A stretch of 12,452 bases of DNA, taken from the NCBI GenBank assembly GCA_023246815.1, contig JAHFHR010000017.1:1-12452 (forward strand), in the 5' to 3' direction. The translations under genes were made by a program, and so were the position numbers. Shown piece after piece: positions 1-6,616 of the stretch (within the stretch, counting starts at the first letter, position 1; every line of letters starts with the position of its first letter). Source of the stretch: a bacterium (GTDB lineage Bacteria; Patescibacteriota; Patescibacteriia; Buchananbacterales; UBA6539). The notes below the pieces were generated by a model. It had not been told where the DNA came from. It saw only the letters and a program-made list of their open reading frames with translations, and searched no databases.

Positions 1-923
1 AACAAAAGATTAAGGGCAATCTGCAAATCTTCATGGACGCGGCCAAGGGGCGAAAGGAACCAATTGAGCACGTACTGCTCTATGGTCCACCCGGACTAGG
101 CAAAACAACGCTAGCTCACATTATCGCCGCCGAGATGGGCGTTAGCATCCGCGTCACGTCTGGTCCGGCCCTTGAACGTAGCGGTGATCTGGCGGCAATT
201 TTATCAAATCTGCAGGAAGGTGATATTTTATTTATTGATGAAATCCACCGGATGAATAAAATTATTGAAGAGGTGTTGTACCCAGCGATGGAAGACTTCG
301 CTCTTGATATCATCATCGGCAAGGGTCCATCAGCCCGCACGCTCCGACTGGAACTGCCCCGCTTCAGTATCATTGGCGCCACTACTAAAGTATCACTATT
401 GTCATCTCCGTTGCGCGACCGTTTTGGCAACATCTACCACTTGAATTTTTACGAAAATGAAGAAATCAACCAGATCGTCAAACGCTCAGCACACCTGTTA
501 AACATCACGCTTGACTCACCGGCGACCCAACAGATTGCTACGCGTGCCCGCAAAACACCGCGCATCGCCAATCGGTTACTCAAGCGCGTACGCGACTTTG
601 CTCAGGTCAAAGGCGCCAGCACAGTTGACGAATCAGTCGCCGAACAAGCACTCGCGCTTCTTGATGTTGATCGGCATGGCCTTGATGCTATTGATCGAAA
701 AATTTTAGAAACTATTATTAATAAATTTGGGGGTGGGCCTGTGGGGCTTAATACCATTGCCGCGGCTACTGGTGAAGAAGAAGCAACGATTGAAGATGTT
801 TATGAACCATTTCTAATACAGCTCGGCATGCTCCAGCGCACTCCCAAAGGTCGTGTCGCAACTGAGCATGCCTATGAACACTTAGGAATCAAAAACATAC
901 GTCCACAAAATACCTTATTATAA
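1..923 (+). CDS. ruvB: RuvB, Holliday junction branch-migration ATPase (5' end missing)
   Basis: AAA+ motor of the RuvABC system, which drives branch migration of Holliday junctions in recombination and repair. The reading frame is open from position 3, so the gene begins upstream of the window; about 306 residues are visible and a few tens of N-terminal residues are missing. Visible motifs are the Walker A loop GPPGLGKTT, Walker B LFIDEIHR, sensor 1 GATTK (more often GATTR in the family), and the arginine-finger segment SSPLRDRFG. The C-terminal winged-helix part includes GGGPVGLNTIAAATGEE and ends near KGRVATEHAYEHLG, as is usual for RuvB. The ATG at 33 is internal, because the residues before it (QKIKGNLQIF) fit the conserved RuvB N-terminal region. 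No terminator follows; the next gene starts 67 nt downstream, so read-through is possible. Confidence 0.97.
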   Translation, partial: QKIKGNLQIFMDAAKGRKEPIEHVLLYGPPGLGKTTLAHIIAAEMGVSIRVTSGPALERSGDLAAILSNLQEGDILFIDEIHRMNKIIEEVLYPAMEDFALDIIIGKGPSARTLRLELPRFSIIGATTKVSLLSSPLRDRFGNIYHLNFYENEEINQIVKRSAHLLNITLDSPATQQIATRARKTPRIANRLLKRVRDFAQVKGASTVDESVAEQALALLDVDRHGLDAIDRKILETIINKFGGGPVGLNTIAAATGEEEATIEDVYEPFLIQLGMLQRTPKGRVATEHAYEHLGIKNIRPQNTLL

Positions 924-990
924 AATAATAACGGCTAACAAAGTCTAAGCTCTACTAACTCTACCAGCTTACCTCGCTCGATCCCTTCTT

Positions 991-1239
991 ATGGTCGGCA
1001 TTCCTCTCGCAATTTTCTACTACCTCTACCTCGCGTGTGTTGTCGGTTTTTTACTATTTACTTTTTTCAACGTCTACCATATAATCCGTTTTGGATTTTT
1101 AACCGTTGGCAGTATCAGTATGATAGTATGCTACCTTGGTGGATCAATTGCCATCATCGCGGTGTCATGGTTTTACATCAATGTGATTGACTGGGGTCAA
1201 GTCATTCCGTTCACCATCATGGGAACATTCCCCCAATAA
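991..1239 (+). CDS. Small hypothetical membrane protein (82 aa)
   Basis: Not recognised as a named family. The protein is very hydrophobic, with two predicted membrane segments at about residues 4-30 and 37-64, and a short C-terminal tail rich in aromatic and aliphatic residues. The ATG at 991 is the only sensible start, as an in-frame stop lies at 946 with no other start codon between. No Shine-Dalgarno sequence is visible. The stop codon is 1 nt before the ATG of the PH-domain gene, so the two are probably translated together and may form a membrane pair. I found no convincing promoter between ruvB and this gene. Confidence 0.75.
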   Translation: MVGIPLAIFYYLYLACVVGFLLFTFFNVYHIIRFGFLTVGSISMIVCYLGGSIAIIAVSWFYINVIDWGQVIPFTIMGTFPQ

Positions 1240-1240
1240 T

Positions 1241-1816
1241 ATGCTCGCATTCTACATCCCCCATCGCAAAGAAGGAGAAACACTGGTAATGCTACTACGC
1301 CGACATCCATTTGTTATTGTCACTAAGCTGGCATTTTGGGTGGTGGTCGCCGTGGCGCCAGTGGTGTTTTACTTCTTAGCAAAAGACGCCACACCATTTG
1401 TTTTCAACAATAGTGTTGTCTACCCCATCGTCGTGCTATTTACCAGTGTCTATTACCTATACCTCTGGCTGTTTGCGTTCCACAGCTTTGTTGACTACTA
1501 TCTTGATGTCTGGATTGTTACCAACTACCGCATTATTAACATTGAGCAGCGTGGGTTGTTCTCCCGCACCGTTTCCGAACAAGAGCTGGACAGGATCCAG
1601 GACGTCACCTCAGAACTCAAAGGTTTTTTTTCAACCATGCTTGACTTTGGTACCGTCTACATTCAAACGGCCGGCGAGCAAGTGCGCTTCGTGTTCAAAC
1701 AAATTCCTGACCCCTATGGTGTGTCCCGAGAGATTACAAAACTTGCCGAACAGCGTCGGCAAGCTCACCAGGAGACTGAACAAAAAATTCCAACCCAACC
1801 CCCAGCTCAGTCATAA
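1241..1816 (+). CDS. Membrane-anchored bacterial PH-domain protein (bPH_2/YdbT-like, 191 aa)
   Basis: Two hydrophobic segments (about residues 22-46 and 56-80) are followed by a cytoplasmic domain at about 84-165 with the pattern of bacterial pleckstrin-homology-like domains: WIVTNYRIINIEQRGLFSRTVSE, then the 'LDRIQDV' element, 'FGTVYIQTAGE' and 'IPDPYGVSREI'. The tail (from about 170) is polar, Gln/Pro-rich and probably disordered. Such proteins occur widely, but their biochemical role is generally unknown. The reading frame is open further upstream, with a TTG at 1187, but that would overlap the previous gene by 53 nt. The ATG at 1241, 1 nt after the upstream stop, gives the typical start MLAFYIPHRKEGE just before the first helix. 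A bidirectional hairpin terminator follows at 1836-1872. Confidence 0.85.
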   Translation: MLAFYIPHRKEGETLVMLLRRHPFVIVTKLAFWVVVAVAPVVFYFLAKDATPFVFNNSVVYPIVVLFTSVYYLYLWLFAFHSFVDYYLDVWIVTNYRIINIEQRGLFSRTVSEQELDRIQDVTSELKGFFSTMLDFGTVYIQTAGEQVRFVFKQIPDPYGVSREITKLAEQRRQAHQETEQKIPTQPPAQS

Positions 1817-1835
1817 GAGCGCCCACTATACAAAA

Positions 1836-1872
1836 CAAAACTCCACGCACAGTAATCGTATGTGGAGTTTTG
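1836..1872. terminator. Bidirectional hairpin terminator between convergent genes
   Basis: Perfect 11-bp inverted repeat: CAAAACTCCAC at 1836-1846 and GTGGAGTTTTG at 1862-1872, with a 15-nt loop. It lies between the convergent PH-domain gene (stop 1816, +) and the small membrane protein gene (stop 1903, -). Each arm supplies TTTT on its 3' side, and the minus strand continues with a second TTTTG, so it can serve both directions. Confidence 0.75.
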
Positions 1873-1902
1873 TGGATATGCCAGGTCTAGTAACGTGGTG
1901 TA

Positions 1903-2181
1903 CTATCGACTCAGATACCCCCTGGTAATATGGGGGCTGATGAATTGACCGGGCTCAAAGGCAACCGGCTCAGTACCAATGGTACTGGTCGACATTGTAG
2001 CAGGCGTGGCAACCTGCTCAGCCTTGGTGACAAGGCTCAGTGCAAAGCTTACTGCTAGCACTACTAAAAAAGCACCGGAAGCGCTCAATGCCAATCGCTG
2101 AAGCGATATGACGCGTTCCTGGTGCGGCTGTGCCATTCCAAAAAGAGAGAGGACATCATGTCCGGGGTGAACCTTTTGCAT
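1903..2181 (-). CDS. Small hypothetical single-helix membrane protein (92 aa)
   Basis: Family not recognised. A polar N-terminal part (residues 1-30, His/Gln/Arg-containing) is followed by one membrane segment at about 31-53 (SASGAFLVVLAVSFALSLV) and a Thr/Ser/Pro-rich C-terminal part that is likely extracytoplasmic (N-in, C-out). The gene is supported by a near-consensus promoter on the minus strand (TTGACA-17-TATTAT) with the expected start about 48 nt before the ATG. It also lies convergent with the upstream operon behind a shared terminator. No Shine-Dalgarno sequence precedes the ATG at 2181. A second in-frame ATG at codon 16 (MAQPHQERV) is an alternative start that keeps the membrane helix. 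Confidence 0.65.
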   Translation of the reverse strand: MQKVHPGHDVLSLFGMAQPHQERVISLQRLALSASGAFLVVLAVSFALSLVTKAEQVATPATMSTSTIGTEPVAFEPGQFISPHITRGYLSR

Positions 2182-2207
2182 AGATTTTTTTATTTTTGTT
2201 TTATAAA

Positions 2208-2229
2208 AGAGAGCTTTTGCGAACTCTCT
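2208..2229 (-). other. Hairpin at the predicted 5' end of the small membrane protein mRNA
   Basis: Inverted repeat AGAGAG (2208-2213) and CTCTCT (2224-2229), extendable by two A-T pairs past a bulged C. It starts at the predicted transcription start of the minus-strand promoter and is followed by TTTT. It could be a 5' stabilising stem or an early terminator/attenuator; the sequence alone does not decide. Confidence 0.4.
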
Positions 2230-2235
2230 ACAGTC

Positions 2236-2264
2236 ATAATAGCATACATTTTCACTTTTGTCAA
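2236..2264 (-). promoter_or_regulatory. Sigma-70-type promoter for the 92-aa membrane protein
   Basis: On the minus strand the -35 box is TTGACA (2264-2259), the spacer is exactly 17 bp, and the -10 box is TATTAT (2241-2236). The predicted start is near 2229. The -35 box is a perfect consensus match and overlaps the -35 of the divergent flippase promoter by five positions. Confidence 0.75.
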
Positions 2265-2284
2265 CAACAAATTAATGCTATGAT
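2258..2284 (+). promoter_or_regulatory. Extended -10 promoter for the flippase operon
   Basis: Extended -10 element TGC-TATGAT (-10 hexamer at 2279-2284) with a possible -35 TTGTCA (2258-2263) at a short 15-bp spacing. The expected transcription start, about 7 nt after the -10, is at about 2291, next to the ATG at 2292. The transcript would therefore be leaderless, and the -10 itself covers the earlier ATGs at 2280 and 2283. Confidence 0.6.
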
Positions 2285-2291
2285 GCCCTAT

Positions 2292-3716
2292 ATGCTTGAG
2301 GCGAAAAAAGTCGCACACAATACTATTATACAAATGATTGGCAAGGCCGCCACCACCGCCATTGCGCTGGTGGCCTTTGGTATCATGACGCGCCATCTGG
2401 GACAAGAAGGCTTTGGATTTTTTTCCACCATTTACGCATTTCTAGCAATCTTTGGTATTTTGATTGATCTTGGACTACAAATGACCACCACCAAATTAAT
2501 TGCTGACCCGCGTGAGAACGAAACAGAAATTTTGAGTAACGCACTGACCATCAGGCTGGTAGCATCGGTAATTTTTCTTGGCCTTGCGCCGCTGGTGGTG
2601 ATGCTGTTTCCCTACGCACCGGTCGTCAAGCAGGGCGTGGCGCTGGCAGTGATTGGGTTTGTATTTGCCTCGCTCACCGCTACGATCACCAGTTTTTTTC
2701 AAAAGAATCTGGTGATGCACCAAGTAGTTGTTGCGGAAATCGTCGCCAAGATAGTATACCTAGTAGCAATGCTGGTAGCGATCAGAGCGCAACTTGGATT
2801 GCTCGGCATCATTGGAGCGGTAGTGATTGATAGCGTGCTCACCTTTTTAATTCTCTACTATTTTGCGAGTCGACCGGCACTGCTGCGGCTCACCTATAAC
2901 CTACGCGTCTGGAAAAAAATTCTGGTGCAGACCTGGCCGATTGCCGTAACCATTGCGCTTAACTTGATTTACTTTAAAGGTGATATCTTTATCATGTCGC
3001 TAATCAGAAGTCAGGCGGAAGTCGGCCTGTACGGTGCTCCCTATCGCGTACTGGAAGTGATGATTAACATCGTCTACTTATTCCTAGGGCTACTACTACC
3101 AATCATTGTCGCGAGCTACGCCGCCAAGAATTTTGAAAAAATAAAAACGACGCTGCAAACATCCTTTGACGTACTCGTTATGGCCAGTATCCCGATGATC
3201 GTTGGCGGACTATTTCTAGGACGGCCACTGATGCTACTGATGGCTGGACCAGCGTTCGCGGTTTCCGGAGATATTATCAAAATTCTATTTTTTGCCACGG
3301 CCGCCATCTTTTTTGCGTCGCTTTTTGGCTATGTTATTGTGGCTATTGATCGCCAGCGTGAAATGATTAAATTTTATGCCCTCAATGCAACCCTTTCAAT
3401 TGCTGGGTATAGCTACTTCATTGTACACTTTGGAGTCTGGGGTGCGGCCTGGATGACGGTTGCTACGGAATTGTTCATGTTGATCACTGCGATGTATGTC
3501 GTTCACAAACACCTAAAATTTTTTCCCAACCTACGGTTTATGGGAAAAGCACTTGGCGCAAGTATAGTAATGGCAGCTGTCTTGTATATCACCAGCAGTC
3601 TAGCGTTTGTCTGGGCGGTATTACTGGGCGGTACTTCTTACATTGCTGCGTTGTATCTACTGCGCGGTGTTGATACAAAACTTATCTTGGAAATTTTAAA
3701 AGTTCGTTCATCATGA
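2292..3716 (+). CDS. Wzx-like oligosaccharide flippase (MOP superfamily, 474 aa)
   Basis: Predicted to flip lipid-linked oligosaccharide across the cytoplasmic membrane in surface polysaccharide assembly. The length and the roughly 12-14 hydrophobic segments fit the Wzx/MOP family. Typical features are the N-terminal KKVAHNTIIQMIGKAATTAIAL helix, the loop 'TRHLGQEGFGFFSTIYAF', and the central 'YFKGDIFIMSLIRSQAEVGLYGAPYRVLEV' segment. The frame is open from 2196, but the promoter -10 hexamer lies at 2279-2284, so the start is most likely the ATG at 2292 (MLEAKKVAHN). No Shine-Dalgarno sequence is present. It is the first gene of a three-gene operon: its stop overlaps the start of the HD-domain gene by 4 nt (ATGA). 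The ligase/polymerase gene two places downstream supports a polysaccharide role. Substrate cannot be told from sequence. Confidence 0.9.
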   Translation: MLEAKKVAHNTIIQMIGKAATTAIALVAFGIMTRHLGQEGFGFFSTIYAFLAIFGILIDLGLQMTTTKLIADPRENETEILSNALTIRLVASVIFLGLAPLVVMLFPYAPVVKQGVALAVIGFVFASLTATITSFFQKNLVMHQVVVAEIVAKIVYLVAMLVAIRAQLGLLGIIGAVVIDSVLTFLILYYFASRPALLRLTYNLRVWKKILVQTWPIAVTIALNLIYFKGDIFIMSLIRSQAEVGLYGAPYRVLEVMINIVYLFLGLLLPIIVASYAAKNFEKIKTTLQTSFDVLVMASIPMIVGGLFLGRPLMLLMAGPAFAVSGDIIKILFFATAAIFFASLFGYVIVAIDRQREMIKFYALNATLSIAGYSYFIVHFGVWGAAWMTVATELFMLITAMYVVHKHLKFFPNLRFMGKALGASIVMAAVLYITSSLAFVWAVLLGGTSYIAALYLLRGVDTKLILEILKVRSS

Positions 3717-4714
3717 AACCAACTCAAAAAATAGTGCTCAACCACTGGCTCTACGGAACACACACGATCACTGAACCGGTGCTCATTGAGCTCATCCAAT
3801 CACCAATCCTAGAACGACTCAAGCATATTGAGCAGCATGGTACCTGGCAGCTGCATCAATCGTATAAAAAAACCAATCGTTTCACTCGCTACGACCACTC
3901 AATCGGAGTGATGCTGTTGCTACGACACTTCGGCGCGTCCATTGAAGAACAGCTCCACGGCCTGCTGCACGATATTTCTCACACCGTGTTTTCGCATGTC
4001 GCGGATTTTTTGTTTGGCAAGACTCCGGGCGTTCATAACTACCAAGATAGTCGTCTGAAAAAGGCGTATCAACTGCAGGGCGTTAACGATATTTTGACGA
4101 AGCACGGTTTTCTAGCCACGCATATTCTTAACGAAAAAAACTTTCCGTTAGCGGAACGGTCACTGCCCGACCTATGCGCAGACCGCTTGGATTACAGCAT
4201 CCAAGATCCTTGGGGACGAACTTTTGATACTGTGCGACCGCAAGATCTACTAAATAATTTACTAGTATTCAAAAAACAATTTGTATTTAGCAGTCAGTAC
4301 TGGGCAAAACGTTTTGCAACGCTCTATGAAAAGCACAACCAACACGTCTGGTGCAGCATTGACCAGATCGCCATTTACACGCTATCAGCGCAGATGCTAC
4401 GCGCAGCGCTTGACGAACATATTATCACCAAACAAGAGCTCTATACTACCGACGAGTACGTTGTTAAAAAATTACAAGCTGCAAAGCACCCAACTATTCA
4501 GACGTTGTTAAAAAAAATAAAAACGGTCAAGGCACGTGAAGTTACAAAGGCGCAGGCTGACTTCTGGAGCACTTCAAAACCGCGTGTGGTTGATCCCCTG
4601 TTTCTGCGCGATGGCAATGTCGTACGATTAACTGACGTTGACACTGTCTACAAAAAACGGATCGGCATCTGGAAAGCTCGGATTAAAAAAGGATTCTATA
4701 TCAAATTAGTCTAA
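3713..4714 (+). CDS. HD-domain phosphohydrolase (SAMHD1/COG1078-like, 333 aa)
   Basis: A metal-dependent phosphohydrolase of the HD superfamily. The putative metal ligands are all visible: H62 in RYDHSIGV, H86-D87 in LLHDISH, and D157 in CADRLDY. Further conserved histidines lie at H90 and H95 (SHTVFSH). The sequence order, with an R-Y-D-H-S motif followed by G-L-L-H-D-I-S-H, is that of the dNTPase/SAMHD1-type branch, whose members cleave nucleotides; the substrate here is unknown. The start ATG overlaps the flippase stop by 4 nt, giving translational coupling, and the stop is 1 nt before the next ATG. The location inside a Wzx/Wzy-type operon is unusual and suggests, without proof, a role tied to surface polysaccharide or its regulation. 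Confidence 0.85.
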   Translation: MKPTQKIVLNHWLYGTHTITEPVLIELIQSPILERLKHIEQHGTWQLHQSYKKTNRFTRYDHSIGVMLLLRHFGASIEEQLHGLLHDISHTVFSHVADFLFGKTPGVHNYQDSRLKKAYQLQGVNDILTKHGFLATHILNEKNFPLAERSLPDLCADRLDYSIQDPWGRTFDTVRPQDLLNNLLVFKKQFVFSSQYWAKRFATLYEKHNQHVWCSIDQIAIYTLSAQMLRAALDEHIITKQELYTTDEYVVKKLQAAKHPTIQTLLKKIKTVKAREVTKAQADFWSTSKPRVVDPLFLRDGNVVRLTDVDTVYKKRIGIWKARIKKGFYIKLV

Positions 4715-4715
4715 T

Positions 4716-6041
4716 ATGTTTTGGTTTGATTTTGCATTTGACATTCAGCACGTCCTCAACCACTACTGGTGGCCAATCAACGCCGCACTTTTAATCATTG
4801 CAGCGATTGTTGGATATCTGGCATACAAAAAACCAGCATATGCGGCAGGAATCACTATCATACTGTTACCAACCTATTTATTTCGCTCATACATTGACTT
4901 TTTGCCGTTTACTTTCTTGGAAGTATGTATCTGGGTGACATTTTTAGGATGGCTTGCCAGTAGTATTAAAAAAAATGGACTGCACGCTACCCGCCTGCAC
5001 TCCTTTGGAGCTACGGCGAGCGAGGCTACCTACCGACTACCAATGCTGTTAATACTCATTGCGAGCACAGCATCACTGGTGATAGCGCCCAACTTTTCCG
5101 CGGCGGCGGGATTATGGAAAGCGTATTTTATTGAGCCGCTATTATTTTTTATAGTACTGCTTGATGTCCTGCGCGAGCCGAAAAATAGAACTATAATTCT
5201 CTGGTCGCTCGGCATTTCCACACTCTCAGTATCACTACTGGCGATCTATCAAAAATTTACCGCTTTTGGTATTTTTGAACCGAGTTGGGTAGGCGTTGAA
5301 CATCGCCGCGTCACCGCCATGTTCACGTCGCCCAACGCCGTTGGCCTATTTTTGGGACCGATTGTCGCACTGTACTTCGGTTGGATTGTCAGCGAGTTCA
5401 AAAACTTCAAGGCAACCGCGCTTAAAATGGTAGTTGTTGCGCTCGCGCTGATCGCAATCTGTTTCACGGTATCGCAAGGGACGTGGTTGGGCTTGGTCGC
5501 CGCCACAGTATTTTTACTCTTTTTTGGCTGGAACAAAAAATGGAGCGGCGCATTGGTCATGCTTGGGGTACTCACGATACTATTCATTCCCCAGTTGCGC
5601 GAGCGCGCGGTGCCACTGCTGACACTCCAAGATGTGTCGGGGCAAAACCGTCTGATGCTTTGGAGTGTGGCTGGAGAATATCTCACTGGAAACATTGGCA
5701 ACTTTTTATATGGCGCGGGCATCCTTGGCTACGCGCAGATTCAAGACGCAACTCGTGATCCGTTGATCATTGAACCGCTACTGTACCCACACAATATTAT
5801 TTTAAATTTTTGGTTAGAGATCGGACTGCTTGGCCTACTAGCATTTGGGCTAGTCATCGTGATATTTTTCAAACAAGGATTTGGGCAGTTACAATCTAAT
5901 AAATGGCTTGCCCTCGGGACCATGGCGGCAATGGTAACGATGCTCGTGCACGGTCTCATTGACGTTACGTATTTTAAAAATGACCTCGCCGTATTATTTT
6001 GGATAATCATTGCCCTGCCACTGACTCTACAAAAAAATTAA
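4716..6041 (+). CDS. O-antigen ligase/polymerase family membrane protein (Wzy_C-type, 441 aa)
   Basis: Polytopic membrane protein with about 11-12 hydrophobic segments and a large loop between late helices, as in WaaL ligases and Wzy polymerases. Typical signatures are RRVTAMFTSPNAVGLFLGP (about 197-215), SQGTWLGL (253-260), QNRLMLW (310-316) and the periplasmic loop motif YPHNIILNFWLEIGLLG (357-373), in which H359 and E368 are the residues usually conserved. It would join or polymerise lipid-linked glycan units on the outer face of the membrane, with the flippase two genes upstream supplying substrate. Ligase and polymerase functions cannot be separated by sequence. The ATG follows the HD gene stop by 1 nt. 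A strong hairpin terminator begins 28 nt after the stop. Confidence 0.88.
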   Translation: MFWFDFAFDIQHVLNHYWWPINAALLIIAAIVGYLAYKKPAYAAGITIILLPTYLFRSYIDFLPFTFLEVCIWVTFLGWLASSIKKNGLHATRLHSFGATASEATYRLPMLLILIASTASLVIAPNFSAAAGLWKAYFIEPLLFFIVLLDVLREPKNRTIILWSLGISTLSVSLLAIYQKFTAFGIFEPSWVGVEHRRVTAMFTSPNAVGLFLGPIVALYFGWIVSEFKNFKATALKMVVVALALIAICFTVSQGTWLGLVAATVFLLFFGWNKKWSGALVMLGVLTILFIPQLRERAVPLLTLQDVSGQNRLMLWSVAGEYLTGNIGNFLYGAGILGYAQIQDATRDPLIIEPLLYPHNIILNFWLEIGLLGLLAFGLVIVIFFKQGFGQLQSNKWLALGTMAAMVTMLVHGLIDVTYFKNDLAVLFWIIIALPLTLQKN

Positions 6042-6069
6042 AAGAAGCAACTAGAAAATCAGGCGTGTA

Positions 6070-6101
6070 TCAAAAAAGAGGCCGTGGAGCCTCTTTTTTG
6101 A
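6070..6101. terminator. Strong bidirectional intrinsic terminator
   Basis: Perfect 13-bp inverted repeat at 6070-6082 and 6089-6101 with a 6-nt loop. The GC-rich top (GAGGC/GCCTC) sits above an A6/T6 base, so both strands end in a T-run. It closes the polysaccharide operon (stop 6041, +) and the convergent pilin gene (stop 6118, -). Confidence 0.9.
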
Positions 6102-6117
6102 TTTCAGTTGCGCACTA

Positions 6118-6495
6118 CTAGGTATTTGCGCCAGTAGCAGTAATAAGTGATTCAATAACGAAGGTGACGATGGCGTATGAAATGAAGATGATCACTAAGC
6201 CAACGATACCGGCTGAGATAATCTTCTTGGCTTGGCTGATTTTATCTTCCGCACCAGCTGAAGTGAGCCACATAAAGCCTCCGTACAGAATGATGATAAT
6301 CGCAATGATGCCCAAGAACCCAAGTAGCACATTGATGATAGCCATAATACCAACACGAAGATCCTGTGTGCCAAGACCAGTGTACGTACCATAGGTCAAA
6401 CCAACGTTTAATGCTCCTGTGGTTGCCAATACCGGGGTAACCGCAAATGCAGAAATGACAGCGATTGCTAAGGCAACAGTTAAGAATTTTTTCAT
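6118..6495 (-). CDS. Type IV secretion-like pilin, copy 1 (125 aa)
   Basis: Small secreted or membrane subunit resembling the two-helix VirB2/TrbC-like pilins common in Patescibacteria. A signal peptide spans residues 1-24 (lysine-containing start MKKFL, hydrophobic core, TPVLA before the probable cleavage). Two hydrophobic helices follow at about 49-79 and 92-118, separated by a short charged turn (AEDKISQAKK). The ATG at 6495 is preceded by a very strong Shine-Dalgarno sequence (GGGGGTGA, 6507-6500) at good spacing; an upstream TTG at 6513 lies over that site and is rejected. The paralogue at 7384-7761 differs at 11 of 125 residues, ten of them between residues 28 and 87. The helix pair and lack of a type III signal (no GFxxxE) argue against a type IVa pilin. 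Assembly genes are not in the window. Confidence 0.82.
   Translation of the reverse strand: MKKFLTVALAIAVISAFAVTPVLATTGALNVGLTYGTYTGLGTQDLRVGIMAIINVLLGFLGIIAIIIILYGGFMWLTSAGAEDKISQAKKIISAGIVGLVIIFISYAIVTFVIESLITATGANT
6131..6216. repeat. Exact 86-nt direct repeat, pilin 3' end (partner 7397-7482)
   Basis: Positions 6131-6216 are identical base for base to 7397-7482 (offset 1266). The segment encodes the second helix and C-terminal tail of the two pilins. There are no synonymous differences over 86 nt, while the middle of the genes differs. Confidence 0.9.
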
Positions 6496-6511
6496 AGGTT
6501 CACCCCCTTTC
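6443..6511. repeat. Exact 69-nt direct repeat, pilin 5' end and Shine-Dalgarno (partner 7709-7777)
   Basis: Positions 6443-6511 are identical to 7709-7777 (the same 1266-nt offset). The segment holds most of the signal peptide codons, the start codon and the Shine-Dalgarno sequence. The leaders diverge just upstream. Confidence 0.9.
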
Positions 6512-6530
6512 AAAAAAGTTTAAAGGTGAC
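6500..6530 (-). promoter_or_regulatory. Shine-Dalgarno site of pilin 1 with a possible masking stem
   Basis: The minus strand reads AAAGGGGGTGA (6510-6500) 4 nt before the ATG. Upstream in the leader, TCACC followed by TTT (6529-6522) can pair with GGTGA and AAA of the Shine-Dalgarno region, with a GGG bulge. This arm is missing in the leader of pilin 2, which has the same Shine-Dalgarno sequence. The pairing is inferred by eye. Confidence 0.4.
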
Positions 6531-6546
6531 AGTTTTTCCTAAAAAC

Positions 6547-6574
6547 ACTATAGCATAAAATAACATAAAACCAA
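6547..6574 (-). promoter_or_regulatory. Promoter of pilin 1
   Basis: Minus strand: -35 TTGGTT (6574-6569), 16-bp spacer, extended -10 TGC-TATAGT (-10 hexamer 6552-6547). The predicted start is at about 6540, giving a leader of about 45 nt. The -35 box overlaps the A/T arm of the terminator of the upstream gene. Confidence 0.6.
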
Positions 6575-6597
6575 AAAAGGGCAGGGTGCCCTTTTTT
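6573..6597 (-). terminator. Intrinsic terminator of the TM-helix-repeat gene
   Basis: Ten-bp stem AAAAAAGGGC (6573-6582) and GCCCTTTTTT (6588-6597) with a 5-nt loop, starting 20 nt after the stop codon of the minus-strand gene at 6617. On the minus strand it ends in TTTTTT. The same hairpin read on the + strand also ends in a T-run. Confidence 0.85.
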
Positions 6598-6616
6598 ATC
6601 AAACACACTATGGATG

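Noticed and set aside
116..433. Minus-strand ORF of 105 aa inside ruvB
   Set aside because: Antisense to a clear RuvB reading frame, with no signal and low-complexity composition.
1187..1240. TTG-initiated N-terminal extension of the PH-domain protein
   Set aside because: It overlaps the end of the upstream gene by 53 nt; the ATG at 1241, 1 nt after that stop, gives the expected start.
2196..2291. N-terminal extension of the flippase
   Set aside because: The promoter -10 (2279-2284) lies inside it; the start at 2292 fits the family and the transcript.
5249..5722. Minus-strand ORF of 157 aa inside the O-antigen ligase gene
   Set aside because: Antisense shadow of a clear membrane protein; no recognisable family or promoter.
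6496..6513. TTG start of pilin 1 (six residues longer)
   Set aside because: It covers the Shine-Dalgarno sequence of the ATG at 6495; the paralogue has the same start at MKKFL.
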